From positions 62,001 through 126,000 of the forward strand of contig NZ_SSSQ01000011.1 of NCBI RefSeq assembly GCF_009469765.1: a stretch of DNA of 64,000 bases, written 5' to 3'. Position numbers and translations under genes: made by a program. Within the stretch, counting starts at the first letter, position 1; every line of letters begins with the position of its first letter. The DNA comes from Dechloromonas hortensis. GTDB lineage: Bacteria > Pseudomonadota > Gammaproteobacteria > Burkholderiales > Rhodocyclaceae. The notes below the pieces were generated by a model. That model was given only the letters and a program-made list of their open reading frames with translations, was not told the origin of the DNA and ran no database searches. This document shows positions 1 through 7,505 of the stretch, in pieces.

Positions 1-836
1 GAGACCCGCGTGCCAATGGCGCGCTCGCCCCCGGCACGGCGCACGCTGGTCGCAATCCGCACATCGCCGAGAAACAAGGTCACAGCGCCGCTCGCACCAA
101 GTTGGCGCAAACCGCTGGCCGAAACAATTTCCGACAGGTAATCGACAAAAGCAGCCTGCCGGTTGAGCAAAGTGCCGCCGACGACGGTGGCGATCACCAT
201 TCCCGCTTCATCGCGCATCGGCGCCGCGGCCACCACCACCAGCCCGCGTTTTTCTTCCGTAAGCGGGCTCGGCGTGGCCAATGGCGTATCGATCAGGCTA
301 AGCGCCGCCCGGACCGGCAACGTCGCCGACAGTTGCAACAGCTTGTCCGCCGGCAGAACCTCCAGCCCAACCCGCTCATCGGCATTGCGCAACGCATCGC
401 CGAGCACCTTCAGGTCAACATAAGGATCGCCCGCCACCAGGCCTTCACTGGCCGCCAGGACGCTGCCCTGCGGATCGACAATGGCAAGAAAGTCGAAGCC
501 GACATTCTCCTGGCGAGAAGCCAGCACCTCGGCCAGCCCAACATCATTCGCCTCGCGGCGGAGCAGACTGCGTATCCGCCGGGAATCTGCCAGGCTCTGC
601 GACGAAGCCAGCGCTTCACGCTGGATGTGCACGAGATGACTGCGCGCCATCGCCAGATCACCGGTCACCTTGTGGGTCAGCAAGCGGTCGAAATACTCGT
701 TGCCAAAGTAGAACAAGATGCCGCCCAGCACCGGCAGAGCCAATAGCGGAAAACCCGCCAGCACCCAGAGACGCCATTTCAGAGAACCCGGCCGCAAACG
801 CTGGAGCAGGGTTCGTCGCGTGCTAATTTCCTGAAT
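1..836 (-). CDS. Double-Cache sensor protein, N-terminal part (runs off window)
   Basis: The minus strand is open from about 836 to the window edge. It encodes a basic N-terminus, one membrane helix (WVLAGFPLLALPVLGGILFY) and a long extracytoplasmic region that ends in GERAIGTRVS, a signature common in double-Cache domains of histidine kinases and chemoreceptors. The output domain lies beyond the window, so kinase, cyclase or chemoreceptor cannot be decided. No ATG or GTG is in frame at the front. A GGGAGAG Shine-Dalgarno-like run at 841-849 would suit an ATT start at 836, and a TTG at 797 is the alternative. The family call is firm and the start is not. Confidence 0.72.
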   Translation of the reverse strand, partial: MQEISTRRTLLQRLRPGSLKWRLWVLAGFPLLALPVLGGILFYFGNEYFDRLLTHKVTGDLAMARSHLVHIQREALASSQSLADSRRIRSLLRREANDVGLAEVLASRQENVGFDFLAIVDPQGSVLAASEGLVAGDPYVDLKVLGDALRNADERVGLEVLPADKLLQLSATLPVRAALSLIDTPLATPSPLTEEKRGLVVVAAAPMRDEAGMVIATVVGGTLLNRQAAFVDYLSEIVSASGLRQLGASGAVTLFLGDVRIATSVRRAGGERAIGTRV

Positions 837-1197
837 GATGCTCTCTCCCGCTTTTCCCGAGCCAAAGCCGCGATTGGCGATTCGGGGAATATTTATTTTA
901 TTGGGGAAGATGATGCGCCGATGCGGGTATTAAGGCAATTACCCCGCCCTCAGTCGCCCGTGCCCGTTTCCGAGCGGGCGAAAATAGAGTAAACTAATAA
1001 TATCAATGCGTTGATCCATCGCCCGCAGGGCTCCCGAGCAGCTACCGCTTTACCCCTCGTTTGCAGTTCACTTTGCAGGTCTCACCATTGAATCGCCCCC
1101 TAGGCATAGCTGCGTCAGGGGAACTCAGGCCGCCCGACCATCGGGCCAACACGTCGCAAGCAAACAAAAGCAAGCAGCGGCGTCGAAAGGAAACAGC
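837..1197. other. Intergenic region upstream of the RNA helicase
   Basis: About 360 bases without a convincing gene. The part at 885-1010 is clearly more A/T-rich than its surroundings and probably holds the divergent promoters. The helicase has a good ribosome-binding site (GAAAGGAAAC) just before its ATG. A long untranslated leader is common for cold-induced DEAD-box helicases, but nothing here proves one. Confidence 0.4.
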
Positions 1198-3006
1198 ATG
1201 ACATCACCCGTCGAAAGCTTTGCCGACCTCGGCTTAGGCTCCGCCCTACTCAAAGCCCTGGCCGATATTGGCTATGAAACCCCGTCGCCGATCCAGGCGC
1301 AGTGTATTCCCATCCTGCTTGAAGGCCACGATCTGATCGGCATGGCCCAGACCGGCACCGGCAAGACCGCCGCCTTCGCGCTGCCGCTGCTCGAAAAGAT
1401 CGACGTCAAGATCAGCAAGCCGCAGGCCCTGATCCTGACCCCGACCCGCGAACTCGCCATCCAGGTCGCCGAAGCGCTGCAAAGTTACGCCCACGGCCTG
1501 CCCGGCTTCCACGTCCTGCCGATCTACGGCGGCCAGAGCTACACCATCCAGCTCAAGCAACTGTCGCGCGGCGCCCACATCATCGTCGGCACCCCGGGTC
1601 GCGTCATGGACCACCTGGAGCGCAAGACGCTCAACCTCGACAACCTGAAGACCCTGGTCCTCGACGAAGCCGACGAAATGCTGCGCATGGGCTTCATCGA
1701 CGACGTCGAATGGATTCTCGAACGCACCCCGGCCGAGCACCAGACCGCACTGTTCTCGGCCACCATGCCGGAACAGATCCGCCGCGTCGCCCAGAAGTAC
1801 CTGGTCGAGCCGCGCGAAATCAAGATCAAGTCGGCCACCGCCACCGTTGCCGCGATCCGCCAGGTGTACTGGCAGGTTTCCGGCATGCACAAGCTGGACG
1901 CCCTGACCCGCATCCTCGAAGTCGAGGAAGACTTCGACGCCGCCATCATCTTCGTCCGCACCAAGACCGCTACCGTCGAACTGGCCGACAAGCTGTCGGC
2001 CCGCGGCTATGCCGCCGCCGCCCTGAACGGCGACCTCAACCAGCAGATGCGCGAACGCGTCATCGAGCAGTTGAAGTCCGGCGCCCTCGACATCGTCATC
2101 GCCACCGACGTTGCCGCCCGCGGTATCGACGTACCGCGCGTCAGCCACGTCGTCAACTACGACATTCCGTACGACACCGAAGCCTACGTGCACCGCATCG
2201 GCCGTACCGGCCGCGCCGGCCGCAACGGCAACGCCATCCTCTTCGTCGCACCGCGCGAAGTCCGCATGCTGCGTACCATCGAACGCGCCACGCGCCAGCC
2301 GATCGCGCCGCTGACCCTGCCCAGCCGCGCCGACGTCACCAACAAGCGGGTCGCCGGTTTCAAGGAAAAGGTCGCCGAGGTGCTCAACGCCGAAGGCCTC
2401 GATTTCTTCGCCAACATCGTTGCCCAGATCAGCGAAGAACATAACGTCGGCCCGGAAGAAGTCGCCGCCGCACTGTGCCTGATGGCTCAGGAAGGCAAGC
2501 CGCTGCAAATCGCCGGTGAAGACCCGGCACCGCCGCGTCCGATGCCGGCCGACAGCCGCGATGCGCGTCGCCCGACCAGCTTTGGCGACCGCGAGCGCAA
2601 GCCGCGCTTTGAAGGCGGCGACCGTCCGCGTTTCGAAGAGCGTGGCGACAAGCCCCGTTTCGAAGACAAGCAGCGTCGCCCGGCCCCGGCTGGCGACATG
2701 GTGCGTTACCGGATCGACGTCGGTCGTGACCATGGCGTCCAGGTCAAGGACATCGTCGGCGCCATCGCCAACGAAGCCGGCATCGAAAGCCGCTTCATCG
2801 GCCGCATCGGTCTTTACGACGAATCGAGCACCGTCGAACTGCCCGCCGGCATGCCGGCCGAAGCTTCCAACGCGCTGAAGCGCACCCGCGTCCGCGGCGT
2901 GCCGATCAACCTGCGTCCGGACGAAGGCCGCCCGGATGCCGGCGGTGAGCGCAAGTTCGAAGGCGATCGCGGCGGTTTCAAGAAGAAGAAATTCGGCGAC
3001 CGCTGA
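1198..3006 (+). CDS. deaD: DEAD-box ATP-dependent RNA helicase (DeaD/CsdA type)
   Basis: A 602-residue RNA helicase that would unwind structured RNA in ribosome assembly, mRNA decay or cold adaptation. The helicase core is complete: AQTGTGKT (motif I, about residue 50), PTRELAIQ (Ia), GTPGR (Ib), DEAD (II, about 158), SAT (III), ARGIDVP (V) and HRIGRTGRAG (VI). Residues 440-495 form a repetitive Arg/Glu/Asp/Gly linker (RPRFEERGDKPRFED). Residues about 497-575 match the DbpA/CsdA-type RNA-binding domain, and the tail is Gly/Lys/Arg-rich. Length and domain order fit DeaD/CsdA rather than the shorter RhlE or RhlB. The gene is monocistronic and followed by a strong terminator. Confidence 0.93.
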   Translation: MTSPVESFADLGLGSALLKALADIGYETPSPIQAQCIPILLEGHDLIGMAQTGTGKTAAFALPLLEKIDVKISKPQALILTPTRELAIQVAEALQSYAHGLPGFHVLPIYGGQSYTIQLKQLSRGAHIIVGTPGRVMDHLERKTLNLDNLKTLVLDEADEMLRMGFIDDVEWILERTPAEHQTALFSATMPEQIRRVAQKYLVEPREIKIKSATATVAAIRQVYWQVSGMHKLDALTRILEVEEDFDAAIIFVRTKTATVELADKLSARGYAAAALNGDLNQQMRERVIEQLKSGALDIVIATDVAARGIDVPRVSHVVNYDIPYDTEAYVHRIGRTGRAGRNGNAILFVAPREVRMLRTIERATRQPIAPLTLPSRADVTNKRVAGFKEKVAEVLNAEGLDFFANIVAQISEEHNVGPEEVAAALCLMAQEGKPLQIAGEDPAPPRPMPADSRDARRPTSFGDRERKPRFEGGDRPRFEERGDKPRFEDKQRRPAPAGDMVRYRIDVGRDHGVQVKDIVGAIANEAGIESRFIGRIGLYDESSTVELPAGMPAEASNALKRTRVRGVPINLRPDEGRPDAGGERKFEGDRGGFKKKKFGDR

Positions 3007-3030
3007 TTCTTCGCCAGTAAGATTTTCAAA

Positions 3031-3058
3031 AAGCCACGGCCTGTCCGTGGCTTTTTTT
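3031..3058 (+). terminator. Rho-independent terminator of the helicase gene
   Basis: A 9-bp stem, AAGCCACGG paired with CCGTGGCTT, is followed by a run of T. It lies 25 bases after the helicase stop codon. Confidence 0.88.
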
Positions 3059-3066
3059 CGTCGGCG

Positions 3067-3097
3067 ATTTTTGCCATTTCTGACCGGTCCACCGCAG
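3067..3097 (-). repeat. Dispersed GTCGAC/GGCAAAAA element, copy 1 (intergenic)
   Basis: On the minus strand it reads CTGCGGTGGACCGGTC then AGAAATGGCAAAAAT. It lies between the helicase terminator and the cytochrome b5 gene. One base of the GTCGAC core has changed. Confidence 0.7.
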
Positions 3098-3135
3098 GAG
3101 TCGGCCTGGCAGCGCCAAGCGCAGATGAAGGCGCC

Positions 3136-3498
3136 CTATTCAGCCAGCAAGCGGCCAATGCGATAGGCCGGCAACAACTGGTCGGCCGCCGGTGAATGCG
3201 CCCGGCCCTTGGTCTTGGTCCGGTAGGCGTCGGACGCCTCCCGACCGCACCAGGGCAGGATGATGCTCGGTTTGGATGGATGCTCGGGCAGGTAGCCGGT
3301 CAAGTCGTACACCTGCCCATCGATGGCCATCCAGCAATCGTTCTCCGCGCCATGGCGGGCGACCTCGGTCAGCGCGTAGGTTTTCTCGGCGAGCGGTAGC
3401 GGCGGTTCGGACATTGGCGCGCTGCGGGCCAAGAGCCAGAGTCCCAGCACCACCGCCCAGAACAGCACCGTCGCCAGCAGGAATAGTTTGCGCATCAT
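3136..3498 (-). CDS. Membrane-anchored cytochrome b5-like heme protein
   Basis: About 120 residues. An N-terminal helix (LFLLATVLFWAVVLGLWLLA) serves as anchor or uncleaved signal, followed by a cytochrome b5 fold. The pieces are YALTEVARHG, CWMAIDGQVYDLTGYLPEHP with the first heme histidine, ILPWCGREASDAY, and GRAHSPAA with the second. The ATG at 3498 overlaps the stop codon of the upstream ferric-reductase-like gene in an ATGA, so the two are translationally coupled. A longer reading frame upstream is only the shadow of that gene. The protein may exchange electrons with the reductase, which is inference from the coupling. Confidence 0.8.
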   Translation of the reverse strand: MMRKLFLLATVLFWAVVLGLWLLARSAPMSEPPLPLAEKTYALTEVARHGAENDCWMAIDGQVYDLTGYLPEHPSKPSIILPWCGREASDAYRTKTKGRAHSPAADQLLPAYRIGRLLAE

Positions 3499-4748
3499 CG
3501 GAAATCGAAGCACTCGAAGTGGATGCTCGCCGGCGCCATGCCCCGCTGCCCAAGAATTTCGGCCGTACTGCCCAGCAACCCCGGCGGACCACAGAGAAAG
3601 GCGATACGCCCCGCCAATGCCGCTGAATCCGGCAACAGCCCGGCCAAAGTCGCCGCATTGAAATCGCCGCAATGCACGTGCAGGGTCAGCGACGGCTGCC
3701 GCGCGGCCAGGGTTCGGAGTTCTTCGACATAGGCCCCATCTTCAGGCCGGCGATAGAAATAGAATAACTGCGTTGGCTGCATCAGACGCTCGTCGCGCAG
3801 CACGGCGAGAAACGGGGTGAGGCCGATGCCGCCGGCCAGCCAGAATTGCGGCAAGGGAGGCCGATCGAGCAGAAAATCGCCAAAGGGCCCCTGCACCCCG
3901 ACCGGGACGCCGATTTCCACCGTTTGCAGATGTCGCGTGCAATCGCCCAATGCCTTGATGGAAATGCGCAGATGCCCCTCGGGATCGACCGCGCAGATCG
4001 TGTACGGATGGCATTCGCCGCAGCCCCGGAAAGTATCGCCATCGCCGAAGCCAACCAGCACGAACTGGCCGGGCCGTGCCGTAATCGGCATGCCCAGTGG
4101 GCGAAGGGCGATTTCGACGATGTCGGCGGCAACCCTTTGTACCTGACTGACCAGATAAGGCCGGGCCGCCAGGCTGCTGTCGATACGCAGGAAACGCCAG
4201 CCGAGAAAAAGCAGGCTGAGCAAGAGCATGAAGAAGAAGCTCGGCCCCAGGCCAAGCAGCCACAAATGCAGGCAACCGAACAGGATGGCGACAGCCAGCA
4301 AAGCATGTAGCCCGCGCCAGAGCGGGTACGGCAGACGCCGCGAGAAGCTGGCCACCATGCCCAGCATCAGGCAGAGCAAGCCCAGCCAGCCGAACCACAA
4401 CGGCCAGCCCTGAGTCAGCGGCGAGACCAGCGCCCAGGCCAGGGCCGGTGATTCGGCCAGGTTATCGACCGCCAGGGCCAGCGGATGGGCAAGCAGCAGG
4501 AGATAGGCCAGCGTACCGAGCACATGATGCCAGGCGTACATGCGCTCCAACCCGCCCAGACGTTCGGCCAGCCAGCTCTCACGCAACATCAGTAACAGGC
4601 TGGCCAGCAGCAGGCCGCAGCCGGCCCAGCCGAGCACGATACCGAGACTGCGCCAGAGCGGCAGGCCGGCCGGCCAGGCCCAGACGACGGGCAGGCCGAG
4701 CAGGATCGCGGTCAGCAGGGGAATCGACAGGAGACGAGGTAGCTTCAT
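3495..4748 (-). CDS. Ferric-reductase-like transmembrane flavoprotein
   Basis: A 417-residue membrane oxidoreductase. Residues 1-200 hold about six hydrophobic helices with histidines (YAWHHVLGTLAYLLLLAHPL and GLHALLAVAILFGCLHLW) expected to bind two b-type hemes. Residues 205-417 are a ferredoxin-NADP reductase module with an FAD-site segment (RPGQFVLVGF), the nicotinamide-site GGIGLTPFLAVLRD and the terminal HFECFDF. There is no C-terminal 2Fe-2S domain. Electrons would pass from NAD(P)H through FAD and heme across the membrane to an acceptor, probably Fe(III) given the surrounding iron genes. It shares an operon with the cytochrome b5 gene and, upstream, a small exported protein. Confidence 0.85.
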   Translation of the reverse strand: MKLPRLLSIPLLTAILLGLPVVWAWPAGLPLWRSLGIVLGWAGCGLLLASLLLMLRESWLAERLGGLERMYAWHHVLGTLAYLLLLAHPLALAVDNLAESPALAWALVSPLTQGWPLWFGWLGLLCLMLGMVASFSRRLPYPLWRGLHALLAVAILFGCLHLWLLGLGPSFFFMLLLSLLFLGWRFLRIDSSLAARPYLVSQVQRVAADIVEIALRPLGMPITARPGQFVLVGFGDGDTFRGCGECHPYTICAVDPEGHLRISIKALGDCTRHLQTVEIGVPVGVQGPFGDFLLDRPPLPQFWLAGGIGLTPFLAVLRDERLMQPTQLFYFYRRPEDGAYVEELRTLAARQPSLTLHVHCGDFNAATLAGLLPDSAALAGRIAFLCGPPGLLGSTAEILGQRGMAPASIHFECFDFR

Positions 4749-4767
4749 TGGCCTAACCCGCCGCCGC

Positions 4768-5073
4768 TCAAGGCCTGGCAGCCGACGGACGCAGGTGGTC
4801 GCAAATATCCCGCCCCCCGGTACTCAGTTGCCGCCCCTGACGGGCGGCCCGCTCCAACATCAGACGGTGATGCGCCTGCTGATAGGCCTCGCATTCATCC
4901 AATCGCTGAAAACTGCGGATCCTGGCCTGATGCTCGACCCGCTCTTCCGGCGTCATCAATTGCCAGCCCCGGGTATTTTCTTCGCTGGCCCGCCACGGAC
5001 CACGGGCCTGTACCGCGCCACTGGCGGCGATCAGCAACACGACAAGCAATAGACGAAATGGACAGCGAGACAT
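4768..5073 (-). CDS. Small exported protein of unknown function
   Basis: About 101 residues from the ATG at 5073; an upstream ATG at 5103 is less likely because the signal peptide begins at the second Met. The signal sequence is RLLLVVLLIAASGAVQA. The mature part is charged and helical (TPEERVEHQARIRSFQRLDECEAYQQAHHRLMLERA) with two cysteines and paired histidines. Similar small proteins occur in betaproteobacteria without an assigned role. The gene is first in the reductase/cytochrome b5 operon and sits back to back with the Fur-boxed operon at 5.2 kb. Confidence 0.6.
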   Translation of the reverse strand: MSRCPFRLLLVVLLIAASGAVQARGPWRASEENTRGWQLMTPEERVEHQARIRSFQRLDECEAYQQAHHRLMLERAARQGRQLSTGGRDICDHLRPSAARP

Positions 5074-5182
5074 GCCGCCTCCTGTATGCGATGTACCAAC
5101 CATTCATCATAGGCCCTTCCCCGCCTATTGTCCGGTATGACGCATGCGATACCGCACATTCAGAAATTCATTTGGGGTATTG

Positions 5183-5201
5183 ACAACAATTCTTATTTAC
5201 A
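5183..5201. promoter_or_regulatory. Second Fur-like half site, between divergent operons
   Basis: CAACAATTCTTATTTACA reads on the other strand as TGTAAATAAGAATTGTTG, which resembles half of a Fur box. It sits between the minus-strand reductase operon and the plus-strand small-protein operon and may serve either. Confidence 0.4.
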
Positions 5202-5240
5202 AAAACAAAAACAGTCCATATTATGAGAATCATTCTCAAT
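5196..5240 (+). promoter_or_regulatory. Promoter with near-perfect Fur box
   Basis: A TTTACA (5196-5201), a 17-base spacer and TATTAT (5219-5224) form a sigma70-type promoter. TATGAGAATCATTCTCAAT at 5222-5240 overlaps the -10 and is a nearly perfect palindromic Fur box, so iron-loaded Fur should shut off the operon that follows. Confidence 0.88.
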
Positions 5241-5254
5241 AACCAAACACCGGA

Positions 5255-5329
5255 ATGCGTAGCCTGCTTCTCAATACCTCACTGGCCGGCCTGTTGCTCT
5301 GTCTTCTGCTGGCCGGCATTTCAACCTGA
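5255..5329 (+). CDS. 24-residue hydrophobic small ORF (putative membrane peptide or leader)
   Basis: An ATG 14 bases after the Fur box opens a 24-codon frame ending in TGA. The product is almost entirely Leu/Ala/Gly/Cys (LAGLLLCLLLAGIS) and would form a single membrane helix. No strong Shine-Dalgarno sequence is visible, since the start lies very close to the expected transcript start. It could be a membrane peptide, a leader controlling the downstream genes, or chance. Confidence 0.35.
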   Translation: MRSLLLNTSLAGLLLCLLLAGIST

Positions 5330-5350
5330 TCTTGCTGCAAGGGAGTGGCC

Positions 5351-5560
5351 ATGCCATCCAGCGAACTGTGGGCCGGGGCCTTGAGCCTGCTGCTCATCCA
5401 CCACGAAACCGGTTGCCCGCATTCGGCACTGAATGCTGTCCGCCTGCTCGAACGCCTTTGCGAAATGGATGGCGTCGATGCTGAAACCCGAAACCTGTGC
5501 GAGCGCGCCAGCGCCCGCCTGAGCCGGCAACAGGAAACACGCCATGCTTGCACCGCTTAA
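5351..5560 (+). CDS. Small helical protein of unknown function in the Fur-boxed operon
   Basis: About 69 residues from the ATG at 5351, which has AAGGGAG suitably spaced; a GTG at 5345 is too close to it. The protein is all-helical with three Cys and two His (LLLIHHETGCPHSALNAVRLLERL). Its pattern, a hydrophobic start, an Asn/Ala/Leu/Arg helix, an acidic turn with DG and a final amphipathic helix, resembles the product at 6131, so the two may be distant paralogs. It overlaps the next gene by 17 bases. Confidence 0.65.
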   Translation: MPSSELWAGALSLLLIHHETGCPHSALNAVRLLERLCEMDGVDAETRNLCERASARLSRQQETRHACTA

Positions 5561-5984
5561 AGACCGCAGCATTCTCGAACGCGACGATGGCGATCCGCTG
5601 GCGCCAGCGGTCGATACCCGGCAGATCGCCCGCCTCGAATCGGAGATCGGCGCCTTGCGTCAGGCTCTGCGCCAATCGCGCCAAACCCAGCGGCGCAGCG
5701 CCACCCTGGCCGCCCGCCAGATTGTTGCGCAAACCAACGAGATCAGCCGCCTGCAGGAAATCAATGCCCAGCAGCGCCAGCGCCTGGCCAAGCTCGAATC
5801 CGGCCAGGCCATGATCGAACTGGGTCGCAAGCTGATCGAACTGAGCGATGCCAACGACCACCTGGCCGGCACCGCGCAGCGGGTCTGGTTTCTCGAAAAG
5901 ACCATCGCCGCCGCCCATGCCGAATACGAACGACTGTCCCGCGAGCGCGATGGGCTGGCCGCTTGCCGCATCAATCGGCGTTGA
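5544..5984 (+). CDS. Coiled-coil protein of unknown function in the Fur-boxed operon
   Basis: A 146-residue soluble protein. Residues 25-145 are heptad-rich and Gln/Arg/Leu/Ala-rich (IARLESEIGALRQALRQSRQ; EISRLQEINAQQRQRLAKLE), predicting a long coiled coil. There is no signal peptide or known domain. The start overlaps the previous gene, which suggests coupling. Its coiled coil recalls the central part of the DUF2325 protein at 22.4 kb, another product behind a Fur box. Function is unknown, and a scaffold or adaptor is only a guess. Confidence 0.7.
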   Translation: MLAPLKDRSILERDDGDPLAPAVDTRQIARLESEIGALRQALRQSRQTQRRSATLAARQIVAQTNEISRLQEINAQQRQRLAKLESGQAMIELGRKLIELSDANDHLAGTAQRVWFLEKTIAAAHAEYERLSRERDGLAACRINRR

Positions 5985-5987
5985 CTT

Positions 5988-6105
5988 AGCCAGCGCAAGG
6001 CCCAGCCATTCCCGATTCACCACCCGGACTCACCCGGCGCCAGCCGGCGTGACTCCGTCTTCCCCTGACCCAGCCAGCCATCCGGAGATCCGGCCAGCCA
6101 GCCAG
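5988..6105 (+). repeat. CAGCCAGC-rich leader, copy 1
   Basis: The untranslated stretch between the coiled-coil gene and the gene at 6131 carries several CCAGCC/CAGCCAGC units (5989, 6012, 6042, 6070-6080, 6092-6105). A CCGGAGATCCGG hairpin lies at 6082-6093. Related tracts precede six other iron-related operons here, always in the sense orientation. Confidence 0.65.
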
Positions 6106-6130
6106 TTTTTCAAAACCTCTGGAGCGCCTC

Positions 6131-6397
6131 ATGGATAACTCCGACATGCCGGTCGACCTGCGACTGGCCGCCGTCATTCACCTGCTCTCGTCCTCCGCCT
6201 TGCGCGGCGCCACCCTGAACAAGACCGAGGCCCTGCGTGCGCATCTGCGTGGCATCGCTGCACAGGATGGCCTCAACCCCTACCTGAAAAGTACCTTGCA
6301 GGAAGTGTTGGGCGGCTGGGAAGCGGTGCAGTGTCACCCGAACTCGGTTCCTGTCGATTTTTACCCGTTGACCGCGCCCGGTTGCCACGTTCACTGA
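6131..6397 (+). CDS. Small protein of unknown function, upstream of the S4 paralog
   Basis: An 88-residue soluble protein with no recognised domain. It has helical segments (LRLAAVIHLLSSSALRG; NKTEALRAHLRGIAAQDG) and a polar tail with CHP and CHVH, so Cys/His pairs that could bind metal sit near the C-terminus. It is 12 bases from the S4-like gene and clearly co-transcribed. It resembles the 5351 product in layout. Its constant placement beside the S4 paralog, if confirmed in other genomes, would suggest a joint role. Confidence 0.68.
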   Translation: MDNSDMPVDLRLAAVIHLLSSSALRGATLNKTEALRAHLRGIAAQDGLNPYLKSTLQEVLGGWEAVQCHPNSVPVDFYPLTAPGCHVH

Positions 6398-6409
6398 AAG
6401 AGAGAAAAG

Positions 6410-7027
6410 ATGTCCCGTTACACCGGCCCCCGCCTCAAAGTCCTGCGCGCCCTCGGCATCGACCTGCCCGGCCTGTCCCGCAAATCGATGCAGGAGCGGC
6501 CACAGCCGCCCGGCCAGCACGGCGCCCGTAAGCTGAGCAGCCGCAAGTCCGAATTCGGCTTGCAACTTCTGGAAAAGCAGAAGCTGCGCTACAACTACGG
6601 CCTCTCCGAGCGCCAGTTGCGCCGCGTCGTGCTCGATGCCAAGAAGGATCGCGGCGCCACCGGCGACAAGCTGGTCGAGCTGCTCGAACGCCGCCTCGAC
6701 AACCTGGTCTTCCGCGCCGGTTTCGCACCGACCATCCCCGCCGCCCGCCAGCTAGTCAGCCATGGCCACATCGCGCTGAACGGCCGCCGGGTAACGATTC
6801 CGTCGATTCGCATCCGGGTCGGCGATGCCTTCGGGCCGACCGAACAGAACCGCCAGCTCGCCTTCATCCGCGCCACGCTGGACAACCCGGCGCTGGAACG
6901 GCCGGAATGGATCGCCCTCGACAGGACGACGCTGACCGCCCGCCTCAGCCACCTGCCGGATGGCAACTCGGCCCCCTTCCCGCTCGACCTGCAACGTATC
7001 GTCGAGTATTACGCCACTCGAATGTAG
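6410..7027 (+). CDS. Paralog of 30S ribosomal protein S4
   Basis: 205 residues with full S4 architecture. The N-terminal domain opens [14 protein letters not shown] and contains PGQHGARK and [16 protein letters not shown]. An S4 RNA-binding domain follows at about residues 90-155 ([29 protein letters not shown]). The usual housekeeping rpsD sits in the alpha/S11/S13 ribosomal operon; this one is in a Fur-boxed operon with HemP. It is entirely cysteine-free and is shortened by about ten residues where ordinary betaproteobacterial S4 carries a Cys-containing SLDSKCKLDSK-like loop. This suggests an alternative S4 used under iron limitation. The family call is firm; the role is inference. Confidence 0.9.
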   Translation: MSRYTGPRLKVLRALGIDLPGLSRKSMQERPQPPGQHGARKLSSRKSEFGLQLLEKQKLRYNYGLSERQLRRVVLDAKKDRGATGDKLVELLERRLDNLVFRAGFAPTIPAARQLVSHGHIALNGRRVTIPSIRIRVGDAFGPTEQNRQLAFIRATLDNPALERPEWIALDRTTLTARLSHLPDGNSAPFPLDLQRIVEYYATRM

Positions 7028-7042
7028 GTCCAGGAGTCGCTC

Positions 7043-7261
7043 ATGCAAACCAGTAAACAAGGCATCCGAGCTCCGTTTCTCGGGCGCCAGTACAACGCCC
7101 TGGCCGAAACGCCCGGCGCCATTCCTGTCGCGGCATCCGCGCCGCCCAGTTTCACCAGTCACGAGCTGTTTGGCGCTCAGAACGAGATCAGCATCGTGCA
7201 TCGCGGCGAACGCTACAGCCTGCGTATCACCGGCCTCGGCAAACTGATCCTGACCAAATAG
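7043..7261 (+). CDS. hemP: Hemin uptake protein HemP
   Basis: 72 residues ending in the HemP/HmuP signature (ELFGAQNEISIVHRGERYSL; LRITGLGKLILTK). HemP proteins are small and Fur-regulated, and are required for full expression of hemin uptake genes in several betaproteobacteria. The first ~35 residues are a low-complexity extension. It is the last gene of the Fur-boxed operon, with a terminator 33 bases on and a TonB-dependent receptor beyond it. A second HemP lies at 23757. Confidence 0.88.
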   Translation: MQTSKQGIRAPFLGRQYNALAETPGAIPVAASAPPSFTSHELFGAQNEISIVHRGERYSLRITGLGKLILTK

Positions 7262-7293
7262 GGCGCTGCGCCGGTAGACGGCGCCGCGCAATG

Positions 7294-7328
7294 CCCGCCC
7301 ACGCTCTGCCGTCGGCGGGATTTTTTTT
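7294..7328 (+). terminator. Terminator after hemP
   Basis: The arms CCCGCC and GGCGGG are separated by about 14 bases and followed by eight T. It ends the S4/HemP operon. Confidence 0.65.
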
Positions 7329-7340
7329 GCTCTGCCCCCC

Positions 7341-7372
7341 GGTTTTTGCCTTTTTCCGAGCGTCGACCGCAG
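7341..7372 (-). repeat. Dispersed GTCGAC/GGCAAAAA element, copy 2 (intergenic)
   Basis: On the minus strand it reads CTGCGGTCGACGCTCGG then AAAAAGGCAAAAACC, close to the consensus. It lies just after the hemP terminator. Confidence 0.85.
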
Positions 7373-7410
7373 GCCTGCGCCGCACCGGGAAAAACTGACT
7401 TTAATCAAAT

Positions 7411-7429
7411 CAACAATCATTCTCATTTG
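7411..7429 (+). promoter_or_regulatory. Fur-box-like site before the TonB-dependent receptor
   Basis: CAACAATCATTCTCATTTG contains the conserved ATCATTCTCATT portion of a Fur box in an A/T-rich promoter region, 77 bases before the receptor start. Confidence 0.72.
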
Positions 7430-7462
7430 GCAGAATACTAATATTCTCTGATTACCATCAGG

Positions 7463-7488
7463 CGAGCCAGCCCACGCCAGCCAGCCCT
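7463..7488 (+). repeat. CAGCCAGC-rich leader, copy 2
   Basis: GCGAGCCAGCCCACGCC then AGCCAGCCC in the untranslated leader of the receptor, on the sense strand. Confidence 0.6.
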
Positions 7489-7505
7489 CTTCACTGGAGT
7501 TGTTC

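Noticed and set aside
1246..2733. A 495-codon open frame antisense to the RNA helicase
   Set aside because: It is the shadow of a high-GC gene. Its product is Gly/Val/Asp-rich with no domain, and the helicase on the other strand is certain.
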